Shown here in pieces: positions 51,101-58,082 of a stretch of DNA of 58,082 bases. Both the position numbers and the translations under genes were made by a program. The DNA lies in assembly GCA_964228555.1 (NCBI GenBank), contig CAXQZU010000064.1, positions 1 through 58,082 of the forward strand, read 5' to 3'. The notes beneath the pieces are model-generated. The model worked only from the letters and a program-made list of their open reading frames with translations. It was not told the DNA's origin and ran no database searches. Source of the DNA: CAXQZU01 sp964228555. Its GTDB lineage: Bacteria > Planctomycetota > PLA2 > JAEUHO01. How positions within the stretch are numbered: position 1 is the stretch's first letter; the number at the start of each line of letters is the position of its first letter.

Positions 51101-51369
51101 AAGTGCGGGATCTCGACCGCCGGGCCACCCTGCGGGTCCTCGAAGACCAGCGGCTCGGGCATCGCGTAGCGCGGGGCGCCCACCGTGCGCACGCGCAGCG
51201 CACCGCCGCCCGAGGACGGCATGGGCACGGGCGCGCCCGCGGCGGGCGGCGCCTGGCGGGGCAGCCCGCCGGGGCCCTGCTGGGGGCCCCTGCCCCTCCA
51301 GCCGCCCGCCGACACCAGCAGGGCGGCAGTGCCTGCACCGAGGCAGAGCAGGAAGATCAGCAGCCGCAT
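48184..51369 (-). CDS. Giant LptC/OstA-like envelope protein
   Basis: A 1061-residue protein with an N-terminal anchor (MRLLIFLLCLGAGTAALLV) and a Pro/Gly linker. Long beta-rich repeats follow, in the style of LptA/LptC/OstA domains: VFEDVTLRVYRAPETRAEAERL, LEGPSELLLEGDVTF, RLVVEGLDG, LRLEASSLSYSRALGLVAVEGG, QLLAERGPSWVRRSV and ADRMEARGMG. Stacks of such repeats carry lipopolysaccharide or other lipids across the periplasm. The length is far above normal LptC (about 190). No LptB/F/G genes are nearby. ATG 51369 has GGGAG nine bases upstream; a GTG at 51375 is also possible. It is coupled to tatA/B. Confidence 0.6.
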   Translation of the reverse strand: MRLLIFLLCLGAGTAALLVSAGGWRGRGPQQGPGGLPRQAPPAAGAPVPMPSSGGGALRVRTVGAPRYAMPEPLVFEDPQGGPAVEIPHFLPWAFAADGAHAEAAGGEDASGFVFEDVTLRVYRAPETRAEAERLRDNPRLIDEFVRLEVRAPRARADGIARALQDPARASAGVAGTSTEDGASIVLDGGIEARDHRLGVVARGEQLRFEPHTGVARGRGLFTVQHAAWSLQGEGFSLVPEAGAPRRGLASSFRVELEQRVFLAVDAAVLDQAPPGAGDAPGFRPARVFAGRAGVVRDTRAPGAPLVLALEQGVRALQQGGRRLQADRLVLELAPQEGARAPARDALAGNVGRWRLAHLHGEGSPLAIEVPDLAVQGGLQRAAVLRTARLRHAPGTDGLGATTTLEGPSELLLEGDVTFAGTRAPSARLRASARERMQVGPAPGGRRIEMRGLARLERLPSSPDEAHDLLEADSIALELRPARPEEGLRERELPTRLAALGHVRLGGTRLEGEAQRLVVEGLDGLAPRIVVEGEGSRLSLVGFERGQRLLGADTPEAVPGEPGAEHGAPEARAWTLDRLEASGSVAAQTRLGGPTAGMGAWVDGDSLGYERLSERALLLGSPTSPASIRVAAGGASQHLLQAPRIAFERARGRLRADEGVRAEVWVAGDARATGASGLAREEVARGALSRLDFRTEGRIEVDLRVSRPGGELAPEQPQVVRVLAPFEATLRAPPPDAVDRLAAGRLEAVLALRAPGASSSGAALARTARASERTPARAPTSASAPGPAAAAPAQRWSLDARALQVDLDLGEPVALLAEGGMVLESPALRLEASSLSYSRALGLVAVEGGPQAVKARLGSEGDGAGELAARALRVGLDAAGPQWVQAAGPVQAVLLRAAPDRAALLRQERLEFACPGDVRITDGQLLAERGPSWVRRSVRAQPEAPWAEATDIWADRMEARGMGLLAGGRAAPGQGLQALVARGPATTFRTQPGKDLVEMWCERIDVDLVGGRAQISGSPERAVLLRVAGRFDSELLRASFDFRTGALEDLEAGRTVLRQGR

Positions 51370-51584
51370 GGGCACGCACTCCCGCGGCCGCCTGCGAGGG
51401 CGTCCCGGGCATCGAGGTCGCGGGTCGGGGCGGCGCCAGCGCGCATGGGCGCGATTGTAGGGTTGCGCCTCGCGGCCACGCCCCCGCGGCGGCCTGCCCG
51501 GCCGCGACCGTGTGCCCGCGCCAGGGCGCGTTCGAGCATCGCGCGACCGGCCACACTACGTACCTGCGAACGGCACCCCGGCCG

Positions 51585-51590
51585 TAGGAT
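51585..51590 (+). promoter_or_regulatory. Putative -10 element (TAGGAT) of the scpA-fmt gene
   Basis: TAGGAT ends 6 nt before the GTG at 51597, with no Shine-Dalgarno between. It lies in the 227-bp divergent interval with the LptC-like gene. Confidence 0.4.
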
Positions 51591-51596
51591 GCCCGC

Positions 51597-53498
51597 GTGA
51601 CGAGCACGCCCACCCCGCCGCCGCCCGCCCCGCCCCCGGGGGCCCCGGAGCCGGGCGGGACGGCCGCCCGGGCTGGCGGCCTGTCGGCGGCCCAGCCGGC
51701 GCTGCACGTGGACCTCGCCACGTTCGCGGGCCCGCTGGACCTCCTGCTGCACCTCGTGCAGGAGGAGGAGGTGGACATCCACGAGGTGTCGCTGGCGCAG
51801 GTGGCCGACGCCTTCCTCGCCACCGTGCGCGCGCAGGTGGGCTCGCTCGACGTGGACAAGGCCGGCGAGTACCTCGTCGTGGCCAGCCAGCTGCTGGTCA
51901 TCAAGAGTCGCGCGCTGCTTCCGCGCGAGACGCCACTGGAGGAGGACGAGCTCGACCCGCGGCTGGACCTCGTGCGCCAGCTGCTGGAGTACCGCCGCTT
52001 CAAGGGCGCGGCGGGGCAGCTGGCCGAGCGCGCCGAGCAGCAGAAGGACCTCTTGCCCGTGCGCGTCGCGCCGCCCGGCGTCGAGGTGCCCGAGGACCTG
52101 CCCATCGAGGCCGACCTCTTCTCGCTGGTGTCCGCCTTCCAGCGCTTGCTGCGCGAGACCGGTGGCGAGGAGCCCACGGTGGCCATGGCGCGCGAGCGCC
52201 TGCCCATCACGCATTTCGTCGAGCGCATCTTCGACCGCCTCGTGGCCAGCCAGGGCGCGCTCAGCTTCCGGGCGCTGGTGGCCGAGCAGCCCGACCGCAG
52301 CTTCCTGATCGGGGCCTTCCTCGCGCTGCTGGAGCTCCTCAAGCTGCGCAAGGTGCGCGCCCTGCAGGACGGCTTCGGCGACATCACCATCGAGCTGCGC
52401 CCAGAGGCGTTGACGCCCTCCGGCGGCGAGGGCGCGCCGGCCAGCGAGCACCTGCTCGAGCCGGAGGCGGCGCCTGCCCAGCACGTGGGGCCGCGCATCG
52501 TGTTCATGGGCTCGCCCGAGTTCGCGGTGCCCGCGCTGCACTCGCTGCTGGGCGCCGGGCACGCGCCGGTGCTGGTGGTCACGCCGCCGCCCCGCCCCAC
52601 GGGCCGTGGGCGCCGCCTCGTGGCCGTGCCCGTGGCGCGCGAGGCCGAGGCCGCCGGCCTGACCCTGCATCGCACGCAAGACATCAACGGCCGCACCTCG
52701 CGGGACGCCGTCGAGGAGGCCCGCCCGGACCTCATCATCACGGCCGGCTTCGGCCAGAAGCTGGGCCCCGCCTTGCTGGCCCTGCCCCGGCTGGGCTGCA
52801 TCAACCTGCACACCAGCCTGCTGCCGCGCTACCGCGGCGCCAGCCCGGTGGCCGCGGCCTTGCGCGACGGCGCCAGCGAGACCGGCATCACCATCTTCCG
52901 CATGGACGAGAACCTCGACGAGGGGCCGGTGCTCTCGCAGGGCGTGCTGCCGCTCGAAGGGCACGAGACCACCGACGAGGTCACCGCGCGCCTGGCCACG
53001 CTGGCCGCCGACCTCCTCGTGCGCCTGCTGCCCGCCCTGTTCGAGGGCGCCGTCGAGGCCGTGCCGCAGGATCACGCTGCCGCCACCTACGTGCCGCGCA
53101 TGGCCAAGGACGACGGCGTCGTGCACTTCGGCCACCCGGCGCGCCAGGTCAAGGACCACGTCCGAGCCGTCACGTCCTGGCCCGGTGCCCACGTGGCGTG
53201 GCAGCCGCGCGTGAAGCACGACCCGGTGCCGCTCACGATCCTGCGCAGCGAGGTCGTGGATGCCGAGGGCGTGCCCACCGACAGCCAGGGCGAGCCGCTG
53301 GCCCCGGGCACGGTGGTGGCCGCCGGGCCGGGCGGGCTGGACGTGGCCTGCCACCCCGGCGTGCTGCGCATCACCCAGGTGAAGCCCTCGGGCGGCCGGG
53401 CCATGGCGGTGCGCGACTTCCTCAACGGGCACCGCATCGTGGCCGGCGACCGCCTCGTCGCGCCCCGGCCGGCGGCGCCCGCCGCCCCCGGCGCCTAG
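51597..53498 (+). CDS. ScpA-Fmt fusion: condensin kleisin joined to Met-tRNA formyltransferase
   Basis: A 633-residue single frame holding two unrelated housekeeping proteins. Residues about 37-268 are ScpA, the kleisin of the SMC-ScpAB condensin: FAGPLDLLLHLVQEEEVDIHEV, GEYLVVASQLLVIKSRALLP, and the C-terminal winged helix LIGAFLALLELLKLRKV. A linker of about 30 Ala/Pro/Glu residues follows. Residues about 298-620 are Fmt, which formylates initiator Met-tRNA: IVFMGSPEFAVPAL, the catalytic INLHTSLLPRYRGASPV with Asn-His, ENLDEGPVL with the Asp, and a C-terminal beta domain. No stop or frameshift lies between them. An internal GTG at 52486 lacks a well-placed ribosome site. scpB is not adjacent. 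Confidence 0.9.
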   Translation: MTSTPTPPPPAPPPGAPEPGGTAARAGGLSAAQPALHVDLATFAGPLDLLLHLVQEEEVDIHEVSLAQVADAFLATVRAQVGSLDVDKAGEYLVVASQLLVIKSRALLPRETPLEEDELDPRLDLVRQLLEYRRFKGAAGQLAERAEQQKDLLPVRVAPPGVEVPEDLPIEADLFSLVSAFQRLLRETGGEEPTVAMARERLPITHFVERIFDRLVASQGALSFRALVAEQPDRSFLIGAFLALLELLKLRKVRALQDGFGDITIELRPEALTPSGGEGAPASEHLLEPEAAPAQHVGPRIVFMGSPEFAVPALHSLLGAGHAPVLVVTPPPRPTGRGRRLVAVPVAREAEAAGLTLHRTQDINGRTSRDAVEEARPDLIITAGFGQKLGPALLALPRLGCINLHTSLLPRYRGASPVAAALRDGASETGITIFRMDENLDEGPVLSQGVLPLEGHETTDEVTARLATLAADLLVRLLPALFEGAVEAVPQDHAAATYVPRMAKDDGVVHFGHPARQVKDHVRAVTSWPGAHVAWQPRVKHDPVPLTILRSEVVDAEGVPTDSQGEPLAPGTVVAAGPGGLDVACHPGVLRITQVKPSGGRAMAVRDFLNGHRIVAGDRLVAPRPAAPAAPGA

Positions 53499-53572
53499 CC
53501 CGCCGCCCGGCCCCCCGCCCGGCGGCGGCACACGCCCGGCGCGGTCCCGGCAGTCATGCGAGGATGCTGCTC

Positions 53573-54019
53573 ATGGACCTGTTCCGGCGCGTGCTCGTCC
53601 CCGTGGACTTCAGCGAGATCACGCCGCGCGTGATCGACATGGCGCGGCGGCTGGCGGCGCCCGGCGGCGAGGTGCTGCTGCTGCACGTGGTGGAGACCTT
53701 GCCCACCGTGATGGAGGGCACCTACGGCGTCTATGCGCATCGCCGTGACGTGGACGAGATCACGCGGCTCACGCGCGAGCGGCTGGAGGCGCTGGTGGCA
53801 AGCCAGGCCGACGCGCGCGTGCGGCCGCTCGTGCGCGAGGGCAAGCCAGCCCACGAGATCGTCGAGGCGGCGCAGGAAGCGCACGCCGAGGTGGTGGTGA
53901 TCGGCTCGCATGGCCGCTCGCGGCTGGACCACCTGCTGCTGGGCAGCGTGACCGAGCGGGTGCTGCGGCGCGCCCGCTGCCACGTGTTCGTGGTGCGAGG
54001 GCCCGCCGAGGGGCGCTAG
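53573..54019 (+). CDS. Universal stress protein (UspA family)
   Basis: A 148-residue single Usp domain. It opens FRRVLVPVDFSE and has the ATP-binding signature GSHGRSRLDHLLLGSVTERVLRRA near residues 117-138, matching G-x2-G-x9-G-[ST]. It is therefore probably an ATP-binding member. ATG 53573 has GAGGA eight bases upstream; an ATG at 53564 adds three residues. Its stop is part of the CTAG palindrome shared with the convergent acyltransferase gene. Confidence 0.92.
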   Translation: MDLFRRVLVPVDFSEITPRVIDMARRLAAPGGEVLLLHVVETLPTVMEGTYGVYAHRRDVDEITRLTRERLEALVASQADARVRPLVREGKPAHEIVEAAQEAHAEVVVIGSHGRSRLDHLLLGSVTERVLRRARCHVFVVRGPAEGR

Positions 54020-54711
54020 CCCGCTCGCCCGCGCTGCGGGCCGGGCGCGTGGGCCTGCCGCAGGGCGACCACCTCGGCCATCACGGACTGGGCAAAGCGC
54101 TTCTCCTGCTCGCGCGGCGTGCCGGCCGAGGGTGTCCACCGCATCCACCGCCCGAAGGCGACGCGCACCGGGGCCATGCGCAGCCAGCGGGCGCCGCGCG
54201 GCCAGGCGCGGAAGGCGCCGTCGATGGCCGCCACCAGCACCGGGGCGCCGGTGCGGCGCGCGAGGTAGCCCACGCCGCGCTGGGCCGGGCCGGGCGCGCC
54301 GTCACGGCTCAGGCGCCCCTCCGGGAACAGCGCCACGGCGTGGCCACGCTTGAGGTGGGCGGCGGCACGCCGCAGGCCCGCGTGCCCCAGCCGGCCGGCG
54401 CTCATGGGGATGGCGCCGACCAGCGCGAAGAACCAGCGGCCCGCGGGACGCCGGTAGAAGTCATTGGTCATCAGGAAGGTGACGCGCCGTCGCAGGGCCA
54501 GCTGCAGGAAGGCCGGGTCGAGGTACGAGGCGTGGTTGGCGCAGAGCAGGAAGCCCCCGCGCGGCAGGCGCGGGTGCGCCGTGGTGCGGTGCGCGCCGAA
54601 CAGCGGGCGGAACAGCAGCAGCACGAAGCCGCACAGCAGGGCGTAGCCCGCCTCGTAGACCTGTCGCCACAGGCGGGCGACCGGCCCGGGGCGGTGGAGG
54701 ATCGAGGCCAC
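54016..54711 (-). CDS. 1-acyl-sn-glycerol-3-phosphate acyltransferase family (PlsC)
   Basis: A 231-residue membrane-associated acyltransferase. An N-terminal hydrophobic helix (EAGYALLCGFVLLLF) is followed by the catalytic H-x4-D motif in CANHASYLDPAF and the phosphate-binding FPEGRLSRDG. The substrate is likely lysophosphatidic acid in phospholipid synthesis, though relatives act on other lysolipids. ATG 54711 opens the gene 22 bp after the stop of the TPR-like gene on the same strand. Its stop overlaps that of uspA. Confidence 0.9.
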   Translation of the reverse strand: MASILHRPGPVARLWRQVYEAGYALLCGFVLLLFRPLFGAHRTTAHPRLPRGGFLLCANHASYLDPAFLQLALRRRVTFLMTNDFYRRPAGRWFFALVGAIPMSAGRLGHAGLRRAAAHLKRGHAVALFPEGRLSRDGAPGPAQRGVGYLARRTGAPVLVAAIDGAFRAWPRGARWLRMAPVRVAFGRWMRWTPSAGTPREQEKRFAQSVMAEVVALRQAHAPGPQRGRAG

Positions 54712-54733
54712 GGGGCGGCCTCGCGGCGCGCGC

Positions 54734-56026
54734 CTACTTCGCGGGCGCAGCCGCCGGCTTGGCGCAGGCCTTGTCCATGCGCGCCTTGAGCTCCTGCGCC
54801 TGCTTGCCCACCTCGTTGCGCTCGGCGCCCGCGCCCAGCATGCGGTAGGCGTCGGCGTAGTAGCGGTAGGCGCTGCGCGCCGTCTCGCAATCGGCGTCGT
54901 TGGTCAGCGTGAACAGGGCGGCGAAGACGCGGGCGGCGTTCACCCGCGCCGAGTACAGGTCGCCGCGCTCGGCGCTCTCGCCGTACAGCTCGGTCACGCG
55001 CAGGTAGTGCAGCAGCGCGCCCTCCAGCAGGTCGTAGGCCTCCTTGCGGGCGGCCTGGTTGCCGCCGGCGCTGGCCTGCTTGGCGCTGGCCTCGGAGAAC
55101 ATCACGTCGCCGAAGGCGGTGTAGGCCGAGGCCAGCAGGGCTGCGTCGCCACCCGTGGCAGGCGCGTCGATCACCTGCTGGAGGAAGGGCTTGGCCTTGG
55201 GCAGGTCGCCCTGGAACACGAGCATGCGGCCGATGCCCACCTGGGCCCGCAGCCGCGCCGAAGCGACCTCGTCCTTGGCGCCCGACTCGGCCTCGATGCG
55301 CGTGAGCAGCGAGCGGTAGGACTGCTCGGCGGCCGCAAGGCGCGTCTTGTCCTTGCCTGCCAGCCCGGCCTCGAAGAGCTGCACGCGCTCGAGCTCGGCC
55401 GCGTAGAGCGCGCGCTTGTTCAGGCCCGGCGCCCCGATCAGCGCCGCCAGCGAGGACTTGGCGCCCTCGGCGTCGCCATTGGCCAGCAGGCCGCGCGTCT
55501 TGCGCATCACGAGGTCAGGCATGTAGAAGGCCTTCGGGAACTCGGCGGTCATCTGCTCGATGACGGGCAGCAGGGCCTGGATCTCGTTGAGCTGCGCCAC
55601 GGCCACGGCGCGCTGGTTGATGGCCACCTGCCGTGCCACGCCCTTGAGCGTGTTGGCGGCCCGGGCGAAGGAGTCGGCGGCCTCGGCGAAGAAGCCGGCC
55701 GAGCCGTCGGTCTGGCCCTGCTGGAAGTCGCTGTTCTCCAGGCACTCCAGCACGTACACGTCGGCCACCTGCGCAGCCGGCACATCCTGCGTGCCGAGCT
55801 TGACGCTGTCGTAGCCCAGGGCCGTGATCTTGGAGCCGCGCGTCTCCTCCAGCACCGTGGCATCGGGCTCCTGCCCGGCCGGCACCAGGTCGTTGAGCTG
55901 CTTGGGCAGCCACTTGCCGTCGCGCAGGCGGATGGCGTCGGCCTGCGCGGCCGGCGCGAGGGCCAGTGCGAGGCCCAAGGCGGCCAGCGTGAGGGCCAGC
56001 AGGGGGGCGGGTCGGCGCGAGATCAT
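54734..56026 (-). CDS. Exported TPR-like protein, function unknown
   Basis: A 430-residue protein with a signal peptide (RRPAPLLALTLAALGLALALAPAAQA) and a short beta segment (AIRLRDGKWLPKQL, then a YDSVKLGTQDVPAAQVADVYV strand pair). About 300 residues of TPR-like helical pairs follow (SAGFFAEAADSFARAANTLKG, LNKRALYAAELERVQLFEAG). GGAGG lies about ten bases before ATG 56026. The first segment resembles the DUF-type 'KLxDG-xxxG' domains seen before TPRs in planctomycete exported proteins; that comparison is from memory and weak. It is upstream of plsC in the same direction. Confidence 0.7.
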   Translation of the reverse strand: MISRRPAPLLALTLAALGLALALAPAAQADAIRLRDGKWLPKQLNDLVPAGQEPDATVLEETRGSKITALGYDSVKLGTQDVPAAQVADVYVLECLENSDFQQGQTDGSAGFFAEAADSFARAANTLKGVARQVAINQRAVAVAQLNEIQALLPVIEQMTAEFPKAFYMPDLVMRKTRGLLANGDAEGAKSSLAALIGAPGLNKRALYAAELERVQLFEAGLAGKDKTRLAAAEQSYRSLLTRIEAESGAKDEVASARLRAQVGIGRMLVFQGDLPKAKPFLQQVIDAPATGGDAALLASAYTAFGDVMFSEASAKQASAGGNQAARKEAYDLLEGALLHYLRVTELYGESAERGDLYSARVNAARVFAALFTLTNDADCETARSAYRYYADAYRMLGAGAERNEVGKQAQELKARMDKACAKPAAAPAK

Positions 56027-56125
56027 GGGCGAGAGCCCTCCGGGGCGTCGTGGACGGGGGGCCACCCTACCGAGGCCCCGGCGGGGGGTCAACCGCACCC
56101 ACCATCGGGCCCGACGGCCTGCGGC

Positions 56126-56980
56126 CTAGCGCGCCGCGGGGGCCTGTCCCAGCGCCAGCAGGTCCATGGTCAGGGCCACGGCGTAGTGCAGGAACCAGCC
56201 GTACACCACCGTGCCCGAGCGCCACGAGAGCAGGCCCAGCAGCAGGCCCGCGCCGATGGAGCCCAGCGCCTCCGGCAACGGCTTGTAGTAGTGGATCATG
56301 CAGTAGGGGGCCAGCATCAGCAACACGCTGGCGATGCCCAGCACGCGCTTGAGGCCCAGCACGATGAAGCCGCGAAAGAACAGCTCCACGCCCAGGAACT
56401 GGAGGCAGTAGATGGCCTGGAAGAGCAGGAACTCGCCGCTGCCCGGCCCGCCGGCCGGCCGGAAGAAGGGGTAGGTGCGCTGGAAGTGCGGGTCGCGGCT
56501 CACCCACCACACCACGGGCACGAAGAGCAGGTAGAGCAGGGCGTAGGTGGGCAGCTCGCGCAGCGTGCCCTTGAGGCGCAGGCCCACGTCGCGCGGCGAG
56601 AGCCCGGCGAACACGCGCGCGACGAGCAGCGGCAGGACGATCATCGTGAGGGCCACGCACAGGCCCCACCACGCGTAGGCATCCAGGCGCGGGTTGCCGG
56701 TGAGCGCGGGCGAGCCGAGCCAGCGCGCCAGCTCGGGCGCGCGCGGCGCGGAGGTGCCCATCGCCGAGGCTCCTGCGCGCTCGAGGGCGCGCGTGTAGTG
56801 CCAGGGCATGCCGAGATAGTCGAGCAGCGTGAGCAGCACGGGCACGCTCAACCCGATGGCCAGCGCACCACGCGGGATGCTGCGCAGGTCGCACAGCAAC
56901 TGCTTGAGGCCGCCCAGCACGCCCCGCGGGGCCCCGCCCGGCGGTGCGGGCGACGGCCCCCCGTGCTCGCCAGGGCTCAC
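56126..56980 (-). CDS. CPBP-family intramembrane protease homologue
   Basis: A 284-residue polytopic protein with about seven helices. The CPBP (Abi/Rce1) motifs are present in altered form: motif 1 is GVELFFRGF, with one Glu of the usual E-E-x3-R pair replaced by Val. Motif 2 is CMIHYYKP (the usual Phe-x3-His has Tyr), and motif 3 His is in WFLHYAVALTMD. Catalysis may be kept since the second Glu, Arg and both His remain. GTG 56980 overlaps the xdhC stop (GTGA), so the two are coupled. Confidence 0.78.
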   Translation of the reverse strand: MSPGEHGGPSPAPPGGAPRGVLGGLKQLLCDLRSIPRGALAIGLSVPVLLTLLDYLGMPWHYTRALERAGASAMGTSAPRAPELARWLGSPALTGNPRLDAYAWWGLCVALTMIVLPLLVARVFAGLSPRDVGLRLKGTLRELPTYALLYLLFVPVVWWVSRDPHFQRTYPFFRPAGGPGSGEFLLFQAIYCLQFLGVELFFRGFIVLGLKRVLGIASVLLMLAPYCMIHYYKPLPEALGSIGAGLLLGLLSWRSGTVVYGWFLHYAVALTMDLLALGQAPAAR

Positions 56981-57894
56981 GCCTCGCCCCCCGGCCGGGT
57001 GGCCGGCGGGGCCTCGTCGTGCGCGGCCCGCGGGCCCGGCGCGGCGCCCGGCGCCCCGCGCGCCGCGAGCCGCTCGAGCAGCGCGGGATCCAGGCGCTTG
57101 GCGCGCAGGCCGCCCAGCACGTGGCGGCGGAAGGCCACCAGCTCGGCCGCCACGGCCACGGCGATCTCGCCATGGGTGACGGCGCCCACGTCCAGCCCGA
57201 TCGGTGCGTGCAGGCGTGCGAGGTCGACGCCCGCAAGGCGCCCCTCGCTGCCCAGCCGCGCGAGGATGGCGCCGATCTTGCGCTGGCTGCCGATCAGGCC
57301 CACGTAGGGGGCTGGGGTGTGCAACGCATAGTCGAGGCAGGCGAGGTCCATGGCGTGCCCGCGCGTGACGACCACGCAGCAGGTGGCAGGCGTCACTTGC
57401 AGGTCGGCGAAAGCCTGCTGGAAGCTCTCGCGCGCCACGATGCGCGCCGCCGAGGGGAAGCGCCCGGCGTTGGCGAACTGCTCGCGGTCGTCCACCACGG
57501 TGACGCGGAAGCCGGCGCGTGCGGCGATCTCGGCCAGGTCGCGCGAGACGTGGCCCGCGCCGAACAGCACCAGCGCTGGCGCCGTGACGGGCTCGAAGAA
57601 GACGTCCAGCTCGCCGCCGCAGGCCAAGCCCTCGTCGCCCGTCTCGCGCTCGGTGAGGCGGAAGGTGCGTCGGCCCGGTCGGTCGCGGCGCAGCACCTCG
57701 TGCGCCTCGGCCACCACCTCCGCCTCCACGCAGCCGCCGCCCACCGAGCCCAGGAAGGTGCCGTCCTCGTGCAGCAGGAGGCGCATGGCCTCACGGCCGG
57801 GGGTGCTGCCGCGCGTGCCCACCACGGTGGCCAGCACGCCGCGGCCCCCATGGGCGCGCAGGCGGGCGACGGCGTCGAAGATGTCGTCCTGCAT
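56977..57894 (-). CDS. XdhC/CoxI-family molybdoenzyme maturation factor
   Basis: A 305-residue protein of the XdhC family, which binds and sulfurates molybdenum cofactor for xanthine dehydrogenase-type enzymes. Seen: VVGTRGSTPGREAMRLLL, LGSVGGGCVEAEV, the Cys in DEGLACGGELDVFFEP, a Rossmann segment LVLFGAGHVSRDLAEIA with VVDDREQFAN, and YVGLIGSQRKIG. No molybdoenzyme gene lies in the window. The ATG at 57894 has a TAGCAT about 20-25 nt upstream. It is coupled to the CPBP gene. The region after 57894 to the window end shows no complete gene. Confidence 0.9.
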   Translation of the reverse strand: MQDDIFDAVARLRAHGGRGVLATVVGTRGSTPGREAMRLLLHEDGTFLGSVGGGCVEAEVVAEAHEVLRRDRPGRRTFRLTERETGDEGLACGGELDVFFEPVTAPALVLFGAGHVSRDLAEIAARAGFRVTVVDDREQFANAGRFPSAARIVARESFQQAFADLQVTPATCCVVVTRGHAMDLACLDYALHTPAPYVGLIGSQRKIGAILARLGSEGRLAGVDLARLHAPIGLDVGAVTHGEIAVAVAAELVAFRRHVLGGLRAKRLDPALLERLAARGAPGAAPGPRAAHDEAPPATRPGGEA

Positions 57895-58082
57895 GACATG
57901 AGCCCAGGGGGGTGCCGCGATGCTACCCGTGCACGCCAGGCCCCCCGAGGCGGTGCCGGGCACACCGTCACCCGGCGCCCGGTCGTGGGTGGGGGCTGCC
58001 CGGGTCCCGTGCGGTGGCGTAGAGGGGGCCCGACGTCCCGCAGCCCACGACGACCCTCGATGGGCGCTACCATGCGCAGCAG

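Noticed and set aside
52486..53498. Separate fmt gene starting at GTG 52486
   Set aside because: No ribosome site at proper spacing and no stop before it; the continuous frame is simpler, though an internal start cannot be excluded.
58072..58082. ATG at 58072 as the start of a new plus-strand gene
   Set aside because: Only three codons remain before the window end, too little to judge; TACCAT just before it may instead be a promoter.
1..58082. Mobile elements, CRISPR arrays, prophage genes, rRNA
   Set aside because: No transposase, integrase, regularly spaced repeats, phage structural genes or rRNA sequence were recognised.

Overview
The window is about 58 kb of very GC-rich bacterial DNA packed with some 50 genes on both strands. 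An outer membrane is implied by an LptC/OstA-like protein and many lipoproteins. Tat export is implied by a TatA/B protein and a Tat-signal reductase. The mix of long HEAT and TPR-like exported proteins, an EF-hand membrane protein, a sulfatase-modifying-factor-fold protein and an FHA/GATase-like membrane protein resembles high-GC Planctomycetota. That placement is an inference from gene style; no rRNA is present to test it. I see no insertion sequence, prophage or CRISPR array.

Layout. 1-9.3 kb: cut tRNA-Ser, thymidine kinase, a tiny lipoprotein gene with an in-frame UGA, an EF-hand membrane protein, a bifunctional-nuclease-family protein, asparaginase, NAD(P)H-hydrate dehydratase and a HEAT-repeat exported protein. 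9.3-16.1 kb: an exported protein and aldo/keto reductase pair, rpmH standing alone, a zinc-ribbon/J-domain protein, then a three-gene unit of two polytopic membrane proteins and an FHA / TonB-like / GATase-like protein. 16.1-22.7 kb: UbiA prenyltransferase, FGE-fold protein, DUF2203, M48 peptidase, acyl-CoA dehydrogenase and a membrane cyclophilin. 22.7-27.4 kb: exonuclease, parB with two variant parS sites, a membrane protein, a phosphoesterase, a JAMM protein and a winged-helix-like protein. 27.4-34.7 kb: a minus-strand run pyrF, methyltransferase, bshC, bshB1, bshA, sigma-70 factor, hemW, holding a complete bacillithiol pathway. 34.9-39.8 kb: a triple hydrolase fusion, a TrpG/PabA-type amidotransferase and a cysteine desulfurase. 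40-48 kb: replication region dnaA, candidate oriC, a compositionally odd lipoprotein gene, dnaN, dciA, gyrB. 47.7-57.9 kb: tatA/B with a giant LptC-like gene, an ScpA-Fmt fusion, UspA, PlsC, a TPR-like exported protein, a CPBP protease and XdhC.

Genome-wide habits visible here: by my count 31 genes stop with TAG, 17 with TGA and none with TAA. Ten genes have a TAGnnT-like hexamer only 6-9 nt before the start codon, suggesting leaderless transcripts. Operon partners often overlap by GTGA or ATGA, and two convergent pairs share a CTAG palindrome as both stops.

The least ordinary items are the lipoprotein gene with an in-frame UGA followed by a hairpin with a GGUC loop (possible selenoprotein), the ScpA-Fmt fusion, the triple hydrolase fusion, the CCCGGG-centred parS pair, and the FHA/TonB-like/GATase membrane protein.
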